From the NCBI RefSeq assembly GCF_039539445.1, contig NZ_BAABDD010000040.1, positions 1 through 34,822 of the forward strand: DNA of 34,822 nt, in the 5' to 3' direction. The translations under genes and the position numbers were made by a program. The stretch is from Salinactinospora qingdaonensis (lineage in GTDB: Bacteria; Actinomycetota; Actinomycetes; Streptosporangiales; Streptosporangiaceae). The notes beneath the pieces were generated by a model that did no database searches, had not been told where the DNA came from, and was given only the letters and a program-made list of their open reading frames with translations. Positions 16,078 through 23,810 of this stretch are shown piece by piece; position 1 is the stretch's first letter; each line of letters starts with the position of its first letter.

Positions 16078-17043
16078 GTGTCGATTGTTAGCAACCCGTC
16101 TCCCCTAGCGGCGGAACGAGTCGTCTCGGCCGTGCAGGCGGGCCCCCTCATCGACTGGGTCACCAGCAATACCGGCGCTTTCATCACAGGCTCGATCAAC
16201 ATCGTCATCATCGTCGTGCTGGCGTTGGTCGCGCGGGTGATCGTGGGCCGGCTCATCACCCATGTGGTGCGGCGCATGGTCGATTCCCACCAGCGGATGA
16301 GCAAGATGGCTGGGGCGGTAGGGGTCCTGGGCGACGGCAAAGAGTCGAAGGCGAATCGGCAACAGGCGCGTGCGCAGACGCTGAGCTCGGTGCTGCGCAG
16401 TATCGCCTCGTTCGTCATCTTCGGTGTGGCGTTCATGATGCTGCTGGCCGAGTTCGGCATCAACCTCGGGCCGATCCTGGCCAGCGCCGGTGTCCTTGGC
16501 CTGGCGATCGGCTTCGGGGCCCAAGCGCTGGTCCAAGACTTCCTGTCGGGCACGTTCATGATGATCGAGGACCAGTACGGCGTGGGGGACGTCGTCGACG
16601 TGGGAGACGCGGTGGGCACCGTCGAAGAGGTGGGGCTGCGTATCACCAAGGTGCGCGATCTCAGCGGCGGGCTGTGGTACATCCGCAACGGCGAGATCAC
16701 GCGGGTGTGCAACATGAACCAGGACTGGGCCAACGCCATCATCGACTTCCCGCTGGATTACTCGGTGGACATCTCCCTGGCCAAGGAGGTCATCGAGCGC
16801 AGTATCAGCGAATTCACCGAGGACCCCGAGTTCAGCGACAAGCTCATGGAGCGCCCCGAGATCAACGGCATCGTCGGTGTGGGCGACGGGGCGATGACGG
16901 TGCGTGTGATGGCCAAAACGCAGCCGGGCGAGCAGTGGGCGCTGGGCCGGGCGCTGCGCGCCCACCTGAAGCAGAGCTTCGACGCCGCCAATGTCCAGGT
17001 GGCCCACCCGGTGCTGTCGTTGAGTAGCTCCCGACAGGGCTAG
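16078..17043 (+). CDS. mscS: MscS-family mechanosensitive channel
   Basis: A 321-residue small-conductance channel that releases solutes on hypo-osmotic shock. Three membrane helices are visible at about 35-60, 105-127 and 128-155. The last is the Gly/Ala-rich pore helix (ASAGVLGLAIGFGAQALVQDFLSG-like), followed by the MscS beta domain (GVGDVVDVGDAVGTVEEVGL) and an alpha/beta C-terminal domain. A loop with basic and polar residues (about 61-100) between helices 1 and 2 is longer than in E. coli MscS. The start is GTG at 16078, with AAAGGAC before it. A strong terminator follows 43 bases after the stop. Confidence 0.9.
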   Translation: MSIVSNPSPLAAERVVSAVQAGPLIDWVTSNTGAFITGSINIVIIVVLALVARVIVGRLITHVVRRMVDSHQRMSKMAGAVGVLGDGKESKANRQQARAQTLSSVLRSIASFVIFGVAFMMLLAEFGINLGPILASAGVLGLAIGFGAQALVQDFLSGTFMMIEDQYGVGDVVDVGDAVGTVEEVGLRITKVRDLSGGLWYIRNGEITRVCNMNQDWANAIIDFPLDYSVDISLAKEVIERSISEFTEDPEFSDKLMERPEINGIVGVGDGAMTVRVMAKTQPGEQWALGRALRAHLKQSFDAANVQVAHPVLSLSSSRQG

Positions 17044-17380
17044 CGAGGCCACGCGCAGGCGCGCAGGTCACGCCGGCCACGGTTTCGTCTGCGGCCCGGA
17101 CCCCGTGCGGGGTCCGGGCCGCAGACGTATCGGCCGCACCCACCCCGCCGATCTGAACAGTGAAACCACCGCGACGAAAAGCGCCAATGAACCGTTTCAC
17201 CAGGAAAATCGCAGCAGCTAAGACTTCTAACTCCAGTTTCGGTCGATATTTCCCTCGGCAGACGGTAGCGAACAAAAATCGCCGCAGTTTACTCTCTGGG
17301 AAAACAATTCACTCTCACCACGATGTTTCTGAGGGGGATCGCCGTGTTGAGTGAGAACACCCCGACCAGCAGGAGTAAAG
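17044..17380. other. Intergenic region upstream of the sugar dehydrogenase gene
   Basis: After the terminator (17086-17127) there are about 250 bases, unusually AT-rich for this genome between 17160 and 17330. They carry the promoter of the PQQ-type dehydrogenase gene. A weak inverted repeat GTGTT-N7-AACAC lies at 17344-17360, shortly before the ribosome-binding site. No CebR-like box of the TGGGAGCGCTCCCA type is present. Confidence 0.45.
17086..17127. terminator. Terminator of the MscS gene
   Basis: A perfect 19-bp stem has arms 17086-17104 and 17109-17127, closed by a GTGC loop. It is one of the strongest hairpins in the window, 43 bases after the MscS stop. Confidence 0.9.
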
Positions 17381-18919
17381 ATGTCGCTACACCGATGGGC
17401 GTGGCGGGTCTCGGTCGCCGCGGCAGCGGCCGTGCTGGGGCTGTCCACCCAGTTCGGCGCGGTCGCCAACGCCGCGAGCGCCGCCCAGGTCCCCCTCGAT
17501 GACCTGGAAGTCACCACCACCCAGGTCGCTTCCGGCCTCGACCGCCCCACGGCCATGGTCACGCCGGAGGATGGCAGCAATCGGATGCTAATCACCGAAA
17601 AGCCCGGGACGGTGCGCGCCTACCACGCCGACACCGGGCTGTCGGCCGACCCGCTGCTCGACATCAGCGACCGGATCACGAGCTCGGGCAACGAGCAGGG
17701 ACTGCTCGGTATCGCCACGGCATCCGACTTCGCCCAGGACCCCGCGCTCTACGTCGCCTACACCAGCGCCCCTGACGGAACGCTCACGCTCTCGCGGTTC
17801 CCGATGGACAGCCCCAGCCAGAGCCCCGTCTCCGCAGCGGGCGAGGAGATCCTGCTGACCCAGGAGCACGCCGACTACGGCAACCACAACGGTGGCGCGC
17901 TGGCTTTCGGCCCCGAAGGCTACCTGTACTGGAGCCTGGGCGACGGCGGTGGCAGCGGTGACCCGCTGGACAACGGCCAGGACCCCAGCACGCTGCTGGG
18001 CACGATCGTGCGCTTGGACGTGAGCCAGACCTGTGGCGACAACAACTACTGCGTGCCGCCGGACAACCCCTTCGTCTCCGATCCCGAGGCCCGCTCGGAG
18101 ATCTGGGTCTACGGGCTGCGCAACGCCTGGCGCTTCTCCTTCGACAGCGCCGACGACTCGCTGTGGATCGCCGACGTTGGACAGGGCAGCATCGAGGAGG
18201 TCAACCATCTGGCCGCAGGCGAGGCGGGGACGAACTTCGGCTGGTCGTGCATGGAGGGCAGCACGGTCTTCGACGAGGAGCGCTGCGCCAGCGACGCCGA
18301 CTACACCGACCCGGTGTTCTCCTACCCGCACGAGGACGGGGCGTGCTCGGTGACCGGCGGCTACGTCTACCGGGGCGAGGAGTTCACGGAGCTGGCCGAC
18401 GGCACCTACGTGATGACCGACTACTGCAACGGTGCGGCGTGGGGCGTGCGGGCCGCGGATGACGGCACCTACACCGCCGCGCGCATCGGAGAGCTGCCGA
18501 TCCAGACGACGACATTCGGTGTGGGTCCCGCCGGGGAGCTCTACCTCGCCAACGACCTGCCGGGGCAGCTACACCGCGTCGAGTTCGAGGGCCCCGAGCC
18601 CGCGGCGCAGTGCACCGTGGACTACCAGGTCGACAGCCAGTGGGGGACGGGGTTCACTGCCTCGGTGACCATCACCAACACCAGTGAGGAGCCGGTGACG
18701 GGATGGAGCCTGGAGTGGTCCTTCACCGCCGGCCAGCAGATCACCAACGGCTGGCAGGCCGAGGTCACCCAAACGGGCACGATGGTGACGGCGACCAACA
18801 TGAGCTGGAACGACACCATCTCACCGGGAGGGACGCAACAGTTCGGCTTCCAGGGCACGCTCGATGGGGCCAACCCCGCACCCACGGAGTTCACCCTGAA
18901 CGGCTCACCCTGCCAGTAG
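17381..18919 (+). CDS. Secreted PQQ-type glucose/sorbosone (AA12-like) dehydrogenase with C-terminal CBM2
   Basis: A 512-residue secreted protein. A signal peptide (RWAWRVSVAAAAAVLGLS) is cleaved near ANAAS/AQ. Residues about 45-405 form the six-bladed propeller of the glucose/sorbosone dehydrogenase family: GNEQGLLGIA, the NHNGGALAFGPEGYLYWSLGDGGG-type metal/PQQ loop, and YGLRNAWRFSFD. Residues 411-511 are a family-2 carbohydrate-binding module bounded by Cys411 and Cys511, with conserved tryptophans (WGTGF, GWSLEWSF, NGWQAEV). CBM2 binds cellulose or chitin, so the enzyme should oxidise sugars at polysaccharide surfaces. Family knowledge suggests it may feed electrons to lytic polysaccharide monooxygenases. 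The ATG at 17381 follows AGGAGT. Confidence 0.92.
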   Translation: MSLHRWAWRVSVAAAAAVLGLSTQFGAVANAASAAQVPLDDLEVTTTQVASGLDRPTAMVTPEDGSNRMLITEKPGTVRAYHADTGLSADPLLDISDRITSSGNEQGLLGIATASDFAQDPALYVAYTSAPDGTLTLSRFPMDSPSQSPVSAAGEEILLTQEHADYGNHNGGALAFGPEGYLYWSLGDGGGSGDPLDNGQDPSTLLGTIVRLDVSQTCGDNNYCVPPDNPFVSDPEARSEIWVYGLRNAWRFSFDSADDSLWIADVGQGSIEEVNHLAAGEAGTNFGWSCMEGSTVFDEERCASDADYTDPVFSYPHEDGACSVTGGYVYRGEEFTELADGTYVMTDYCNGAAWGVRAADDGTYTAARIGELPIQTTTFGVGPAGELYLANDLPGQLHRVEFEGPEPAAQCTVDYQVDSQWGTGFTASVTITNTSEEPVTGWSLEWSFTAGQQITNGWQAEVTQTGTMVTATNMSWNDTISPGGTQQFGFQGTLDGANPAPTEFTLNGSPCQ

Positions 18920-18978
18920 ACCGGTAGCCCTCACGGTCGGGGCTGTGCTCGCCTAACCCTGACCGTTCTGGACCGCCA

Positions 18979-19017
18979 CGCCCGCCCGTGGCACGCGACG
19001 CCGCGGGCGGGCGTTTT
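18979..19017 (+). terminator. Terminator of the PQQ-type dehydrogenase gene
   Basis: Arms CGCCCGCCCG (18979-18988) and CGGGCGGGCG (19004-19013) are followed by TTTT. They lie 60 bases after the stop codon. Confidence 0.85.
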
Positions 19018-19134
19018 GGCCTTGGGCCACAAGAAAGCACGCGACACCCCGTAACAAATAATCATTCATTAATTACTCTAAGTAGTGTTAGCTTGCTCGC
19101 GGTGCTGCATACCAACCTCTGGAAGGAGAATCGC
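19018..19134 (+). promoter_or_regulatory. AT-rich promoter region of the small lectin gene
   Basis: An AT-rich stretch (about 19050-19095, including ATAATCATTCATTAATTA) stands out from the local GC content and precedes the lectin gene. The sequence just before the start is GGAAGGAGAATCGC, a strong ribosome-binding site. Exact promoter hexamers cannot be fixed. Confidence 0.4.
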
Positions 19135-19632
19135 ATGCACCTGCGCAAAGCCACCGCCATCGCGACCGCGACCTTGGGGCTGCTGTCCTTCGCCTCACCG
19201 GCCTCCGCCGGCGAGAGCGCGTGGCGCTTCATCTCCAGCGCGGCCAACTCCACTCAGGTGCTCGACGCCGAGGAACACGGCATCAAGGACGGCACGGTCA
19301 TCCTGTCCTTTACGGCACACCCGAACACCGATCCGGACAACCAACTGTGGCAACTACTCGACCGCAAGGGTGACCGGGTCGCCATCCAGGGCAAGGAAAG
19401 CGGCAAGTGCATCACCGCCGGGCCCACCCGGAACGACTTCCTGACCCTGCAAACCTGCAACCGCAAGAACAAGCGGCAGCAATGGCTGGCCCATCCGCAG
19501 CGGCTACAGCGGCTGATCTTCGAGAACAAGCGCTTCCATGGCCACTGCTTGACGTTCCTCAACACCAACAGTCCGGTCGGGCTGGAGGAGTGCGACGGCG
19601 CCACTGACCAAAAGTGGCGGATCACTCACTGA
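19135..19632 (+). CDS. Secreted ricin-type beta-trefoil lectin domain protein
   Basis: A 165-residue secreted protein. The signal peptide MHLRKATAIATATLGLLSFA ends near PASA/GE. The rest is a single beta-trefoil with three QxW-like repeats (NQLWQL, RQQWLA, DQKWRI) and paired cysteines (GKCITAG, LQTCN, GHCLTF, EECDG). Ricin-type domains bind galactose, xylan or other glycans. This one stands alone without a catalytic domain. The ATG at 19135 follows AAGGAG. It lies directly after the CBM2-tailed dehydrogenase gene but has its own terminator and promoter between, so the two are neighbours in theme (extracellular sugar binding) rather than one transcript. Confidence 0.85.
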   Translation: MHLRKATAIATATLGLLSFASPASAGESAWRFISSAANSTQVLDAEEHGIKDGTVILSFTAHPNTDPDNQLWQLLDRKGDRVAIQGKESGKCITAGPTRNDFLTLQTCNRKNKRQQWLAHPQRLQRLIFENKRFHGHCLTFLNTNSPVGLEECDGATDQKWRITH

Positions 19633-19750
19633 GAGCAATGCGATACCCCGTAGCTGGCTGCCGACTCCAGCCACGACAGTGACCGGCTGAGCGGGCGGAC
19701 GCCGATGCTCCGCCTGGCTCACCCGCGGCTTTCCCGGGACGCTGTCCGGG

Positions 19751-19791
19751 AAGGGGCCCGCCCCGTCCCCGCACGGCAGGGCGGGCCCCTT
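19751..19791. terminator. Bidirectional terminator between lectin and the unknown 257-residue gene
   Basis: Perfect 13-bp arms (AAGGGGCCCGCCC at 19751-19763; complement at 19779-19791) lie between convergent stop codons at 19632 and 19833. Confidence 0.85.
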
Positions 19792-19832
19792 GCTGTTGCC
19801 ACGCCGTCGGGTCAGCCGCGGGGCGGCCATGC

Positions 19833-20606
19833 CTAGGGCGTGACGAACATCTGGTGCGGTTGGAAGATGCAGATGTTGGTCTCGCTTTGGGCGTTGGCGT
19901 CGGTGACCTCAACGAAGTAGGCGTAGGGCGTCGCGGGCCGCAAGGGGGCGCCTACGGTGACCTCGCCACGGTTGTGCCCGGCCTCGGGGTTCCCGTGCGC
20001 GCGCTGGATGAAGATGTTGTCCCACCAGGTGAGGTTTTGGGTGTCGAACTCCCGCGCAGACCGCCCTTGGGAAAGGCGGTAAATATAGAAAGCGTCCGGG
20101 CCGCCCAGGTCGCGCAGCGTCGACCACTGGCACCGCAGATTCTCCAGGGAGGTCCCCGCGGGCAACTGCTCCGACTTGGCCGGGGAGAAGGAGTCCACGA
20201 TGGTGTCGCGGTGTTCGGTGTAGGCCGAGATCAGCGCTTGGGAGGGCGCGTCGCGCTGCACCCGCGACTTGCGCAGCACCTCGCCGTTGGTGCAGGTGAC
20301 CTCGATGGTGTACTCCCCCTCCGGCAGGTAGCCGGTGGGCAGGTTCAGCATGTACCAGTAGTAGTTGAGGGTGCGATCGTAGATATAGCCGTCGGTATTG
20401 CTCGGGGTGAACCTCTGGTTGCTGATCTCCACCTCGTAGCCCTGGGGGCCGCGTGCCACGATCCGCTGGATCAACTCCGGGGTGGCCACCTCGGTGGGGT
20501 AGAAGGAGACGAGGAACTTGTGCTGTTCGCGCTGTAGCGGAGACTCGAAATCCCAGTACACGTTGCAGGCCATGATGTCGTAGATCCGGACGGCCGCCTC
20601 AGTCAT
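19833..20606 (-). CDS. Unrecognised 257-residue protein
   Basis: I do not recognise a family. The protein begins MTEAAVRIYDIMACNVYWDF and has no signal peptide or membrane helix. It is rich in Tyr, Trp and Phe in beta-strand-like alternation. One such run is DGYIYDRTLNYYWYMLN, followed by LPEGEYTIEV, which resembles an Ig-like strand. A second beta-rich part near the end contains PATPYAYFVEVTDANAQSE. Two beta-sandwich-like modules are a guess. The ATG at 20606 follows GAGGAGAGCGATCA, a strong ribosome-binding site; upstream in-frame codons are rejected. It lies 200 bases downstream of the transketolase gene on the same strand, so shared transcription is possible. Confidence 0.8.
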   Translation of the reverse strand: MTEAAVRIYDIMACNVYWDFESPLQREQHKFLVSFYPTEVATPELIQRIVARGPQGYEVEISNQRFTPSNTDGYIYDRTLNYYWYMLNLPTGYLPEGEYTIEVTCTNGEVLRKSRVQRDAPSQALISAYTEHRDTIVDSFSPAKSEQLPAGTSLENLRCQWSTLRDLGGPDAFYIYRLSQGRSAREFDTQNLTWWDNIFIQRAHGNPEAGHNRGEVTVGAPLRPATPYAYFVEVTDANAQSETNICIFQPHQMFVTP

Positions 20607-20806
20607 TGATCGCTCTCCTCGCGCCGGCGGCCCCGAACCGGCGTTCCGGCCGTTGCGGCGCCGCCCCTGTCGCTGTGTGTCGCTGCACCTAACACCGAGC
20701 AGTCTCGGACAGCAGCGCCACGGCACGCATCGGTGGGATCGCCAGTCCTGCCCCCGGCCCCGCGACCGCCCACCCAGCGGCGCGGGCGCAGGTAACGCCT
20801 CCCCTG

Positions 20807-22672
20807 TCACCCGCGCCGGGAGGCGGTCGCATACTCGTCTTGCGCCAGCATGGCGCGCACCGCCGCGGCGATGGTGTCGGCGTCGATACCGGCCTCGCGC
20901 AACTGTTCCCGCGGCGAGGCGGATGCGGGCATGCCGGACACGGCCAGTTTCATGATGCGCGGCGCGGGCCTGGTGTCGGCGAAAACGTCGAGTACGGCAT
21001 CGCCCAGCCCGCCCTCGGGCCAGTGGTCCTCGACGGTGACGATGTGGCCGGTCTCGGCGGCGGAGGTGCGCAGCGTGGGCGCGTCCACCGGCTTGACGGA
21101 GTAGGCGTCGATCACCCGCACCCCGACCCCTTCCGTGGCCAGCGTGTCGGCGGCGCGCACCGCTTCGACCACGGTAACCCCGGCGGCCACGACCGTGGCC
21201 CGGTCGGCTGCTGAAGAACGCAGCAGCCGGCTGCCGCCGATCTCGAAGTGGTCGCCGGCCTCGTAGCGCACCGGGGTCTCACCGCGCATCGTCCGCAGGT
21301 AGCCGATACCGCGGTGCTCGGCGAGAGCGGCGGTGAGGTGGGCGGTGGAGGTGGCGTCGCAGGGGTGCAGGACCACGCTGCCGTGGATGGCGCGCAGGGC
21401 GGCGATGTCCTCCAGCCCCATCTGCGAAGGACCGTCACGGCCGATGGCCACTCCGGCGTGCGAGCCCACCAGCACGAGGGTGGAGCGGCCGATCGCGGCC
21501 ATGCGGATGAAGTCGTAGGCGCGGTTGAGGAAGGCGGCGAACGTCGTCGCGTAGGGTCTCCAGCCGCGCGCCTGTAGCCCCACGGCCGCGGCCACCATCT
21601 GCTGTTCGGCGATGTAGCACTCGATGAAACGCTCAGGGTGGGCGCGGGCGAACTGCTGGGCCCGGGTGGAGTCGGCGACCTCGCCGTCGAGCACGACGAC
21701 GTCGCCGCGGGCGGCACCGAGCGCGGTCACGGCGGCGCCGAAGGCGTCGCGCGTGGCGACCTGGTCGCCGACCTCGTAGGTGGGCAGCTCCAGGGGGCTG
21801 TCGGGGAAGCGGCGCGGACGCGGGACGATCTGGGGACGGGCCACATCGATGCGCAGGTCGCGACGCCCGCCCAATTCGGCGATCGCCGCTTCGGCGTCGG
21901 CCAGCGGCTTGCCGTGGGCGCCTTCGCGGTCGGCGACGGCAGCCACACCCGCGCCCTTGACGGTGCGGGCGATGATGGCGGTGGGCCGGTCGGGGGTGGC
22001 TTCGGCTTGGGCGTAGGCGTCGTCGATGGCCTCGATGTCGTGACCGTCGATCTCGACGGTGTGCCAGCCGAAGGCGGCGATCCTGCGCCGGTAGGCGTCG
22101 ACCTCCCACCCGTGGCGGGTGGGGCCGCGCTGGCCGAGCCGGTTGATGTCGAGGATCGCGATGAGGTTGCCCAGGCTGGTGTCGCCGGCGTATTCCACGG
22201 CCTCCCACACCGAGCCTTCGGTGAGTTCGCTGTCGCCGCACAGCACCCACACCCGGTAGGGCAGTTGGTCGAGGTAGCGCCCGGCCAGCGCGATCCCCAC
22301 GCCGATGGGCAGGCCTTGGCCCAGGGACCCGGTGGCGACGTCGACCCAGGGCAGTCGGGGCGTGGGGTGGCCCTCCAGGCGGCTGCCGAGTTGGCGGTAG
22401 GACAGCAGTTCCTCGTCCGAGAGCGCTCCGCACGCCTTGTACAGGGCGTACAGCAGGGGCGAGGCGTGGCCCTTGGAGAAGATGAGGTGGTCGTTTCCGG
22501 GGGCGGTGGGCGCGTCGAAGTCGTAGCGCAGGTAGTTGTTGGCGAGCACGGCCATCAAATCGGCGGCCGACATCGACGAGGTCGGGTGGCCTGACCCGGC
22601 CGCGTCGGCGGCGCGCACGGCGTCCACGCGCATCTGCTGTCCCAGCTCTCGCAGCCGTCGGCGGTCCGTCAT
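20807..22672 (-). CDS. tkt: Transketolase, single-chain short type
   Basis: A 621-residue thiamine-diphosphate enzyme moving two-carbon units in the pentose phosphate pathway. The N-terminal half has DAAGSGHPTSSMSAADL, FSKGHASPLLYALY and the ThDP motif beginning GDSELTEGS and ending in DINRLGQ. The pyrimidine-binding half has YIAEQQMVAAAVGL with the catalytic Glu, and the C-terminal domain has DAYSVKPVD. At about 620 residues it matches the animal/archaeal-like transketolase branch rather than the 660-700-residue bacterial TktA. A dedicated pathway isozyme is therefore possible. The ATG at 22672 follows GGGAGGGACACACC. Confidence 0.9.
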   Translation of the reverse strand: MTDRRRLRELGQQMRVDAVRAADAAGSGHPTSSMSAADLMAVLANNYLRYDFDAPTAPGNDHLIFSKGHASPLLYALYKACGALSDEELLSYRQLGSRLEGHPTPRLPWVDVATGSLGQGLPIGVGIALAGRYLDQLPYRVWVLCGDSELTEGSVWEAVEYAGDTSLGNLIAILDINRLGQRGPTRHGWEVDAYRRRIAAFGWHTVEIDGHDIEAIDDAYAQAEATPDRPTAIIARTVKGAGVAAVADREGAHGKPLADAEAAIAELGGRRDLRIDVARPQIVPRPRRFPDSPLELPTYEVGDQVATRDAFGAAVTALGAARGDVVVLDGEVADSTRAQQFARAHPERFIECYIAEQQMVAAAVGLQARGWRPYATTFAAFLNRAYDFIRMAAIGRSTLVLVGSHAGVAIGRDGPSQMGLEDIAALRAIHGSVVLHPCDATSTAHLTAALAEHRGIGYLRTMRGETPVRYEAGDHFEIGGSRLLRSSAADRATVVAAGVTVVEAVRAADTLATEGVGVRVIDAYSVKPVDAPTLRTSAAETGHIVTVEDHWPEGGLGDAVLDVFADTRPAPRIMKLAVSGMPASASPREQLREAGIDADTIAAAVRAMLAQDEYATASRRG

Positions 22673-22841
22673 GGTGTGTCCCTCCCCGCGCTTGGGGCGG
22701 CGTGCAGTCGACTTCGCCCCCCTCTACCCGCCGGAGGGGCGGACATGCGGGACGTGATATGCGTACCGCGCTGTGAACTGGTAGATATGAGGGGTTTCCG
22801 GGGCATGAAGGTGACGTAAACCGGAACAGCTAACATGAGGG

Positions 22842-22858
22842 GGTTAATCGGTTAACCA
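22842..22858. promoter_or_regulatory. Operator-like repeat GGTTAA-TCGG-TTAACC
   Basis: Perfect 6-bp arms lie around a 4-base spacer (22842-22857), 38 bases before the second DUF574 methyltransferase start. TTAATCGGTTAACCA (22844-22858) matches TTAACCGGTTAACCA at 2553-2567 in 14 of 15 bases. The position suggests a regulator site near the promoter or transcription start. Confidence 0.5.
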
Positions 22859-22894
22859 GCCGCGCCACCCAAGTGAGACTGGAAGGCTTCCCCC

Positions 22895-23752
22895 TTGAGC
22901 ACCCCTCAACAGAAATTTCCTCCCGATATCCCAACTGATATGCCTACTCCAGCTCGAATGTATGACTACTGCCTCGGGGGCAAGGACAACTTCGCTGTTG
23001 ACCGAGAGGCTGTCCTCGCGGTCAACAAGAATTTCCCCGAAGGCGTCGATGTCGCGCGGCAGAACCGGCTGTTCCTGTACCGGGTGGTGCGGTTCTTGGC
23101 CCAGGAAGCCGGCATCGACCAGTTTTTGGACCTGGGCAGCGGCCTGCCCACCCAGCACAACGTCCACCAGGTCGCCCAACAGTTCCAGCCCGGCGCCCAC
23201 GTGGTCTATGTCGACAACGACCCCATCGTGCTCGCCCACGGCCGCGCCCTGCTGGCCGACAACGACGCCACCACAGTCATCACCGCCGACCTGACCGAGC
23301 CCCGCGAGATCCTGGCCCGCCCCGACGTCGCCCAATTGATCGACTTCACCCGCCCGGTGGCCGCGCTGTTCTTGTCGGTGCCCCACTCCATCCCCGACGA
23401 CCACACGCTGCGCGACACCCTCTCCACCGTCACCCGCGCCCTCACCCCCGGCAGTTTCGTGGCGCTGTCGCAGGCGGCGGGGGTCGACGAGGAGGCCGCG
23501 CAGGAGAACACCGAACTGGCCACCAGCCTGGGGTTGGCGTGGAAGACCCGCACGGTCGCGGAGTTCACCGCCCTGGTGGCGGAACTGGGACTGGAACCGG
23601 TCGAGCCCGGCCTCATCGACGTCAACGACTGGCGCCCCGACCCCGACCAGCCACCCCTGGCCCCCGTCGACGCGCCGCTACGCCCCTACGTGGGAGCCGT
23701 GACCGGCGCGAAGCGGGTCATGGAGCTCGGCGGGGTGCTGCGCAAACCTTGA
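22895..23752 (+). CDS. SAM-dependent methyltransferase, DUF574 family (second copy)
   Basis: A 285-residue paralogue of the protein at 11190-12026. The family start ARMYDYCLGGKDNFAVDRE is present, then motif I FLDLGSGLPT, YVDNDPIVLAHGRALL and a LTPGSFVALS strand. The start is taken as TTG at 22895, with GGAAGG eight bases upstream. The next in-frame ATG (22940) would cut into residues just before the conserved RMYDY. The ribosome-binding site lies inside a short dyad, GGAAG-G-CTTCC (22881-22891). The substrate is unknown. It is convergent with the MFS gene, with a terminator between them. Confidence 0.88.
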   Translation: MSTPQQKFPPDIPTDMPTPARMYDYCLGGKDNFAVDREAVLAVNKNFPEGVDVARQNRLFLYRVVRFLAQEAGIDQFLDLGSGLPTQHNVHQVAQQFQPGAHVVYVDNDPIVLAHGRALLADNDATTVITADLTEPREILARPDVAQLIDFTRPVAALFLSVPHSIPDDHTLRDTLSTVTRALTPGSFVALSQAAGVDEEAAQENTELATSLGLAWKTRTVAEFTALVAELGLEPVEPGLIDVNDWRPDPDQPPLAPVDAPLRPYVGAVTGAKRVMELGGVLRKP

Positions 23753-23762
23753 CGGCCGCTCT

Positions 23763-23799
23763 CTGGCTCGTGGGTCCTGGCCGGGCACCCACGAGCCAG
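23763..23799. terminator. Bidirectional terminator between methyltransferase and MFS genes
   Basis: Perfect 13-bp arms (CTGGCTCGTGGGT at 23763-23775; complement at 23787-23799) lie between stops at 23752 and 23811. Confidence 0.85.
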
Positions 23800-23810
23800 A
23801 ACGGTGGCGG

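Noticed and set aside
17160..17380. Possible riboswitch (for example a c-di-AMP type) before the secreted dehydrogenase gene
   Set aside because: The stretch is AT-rich, but the conserved core sequences of known riboswitches were not found.
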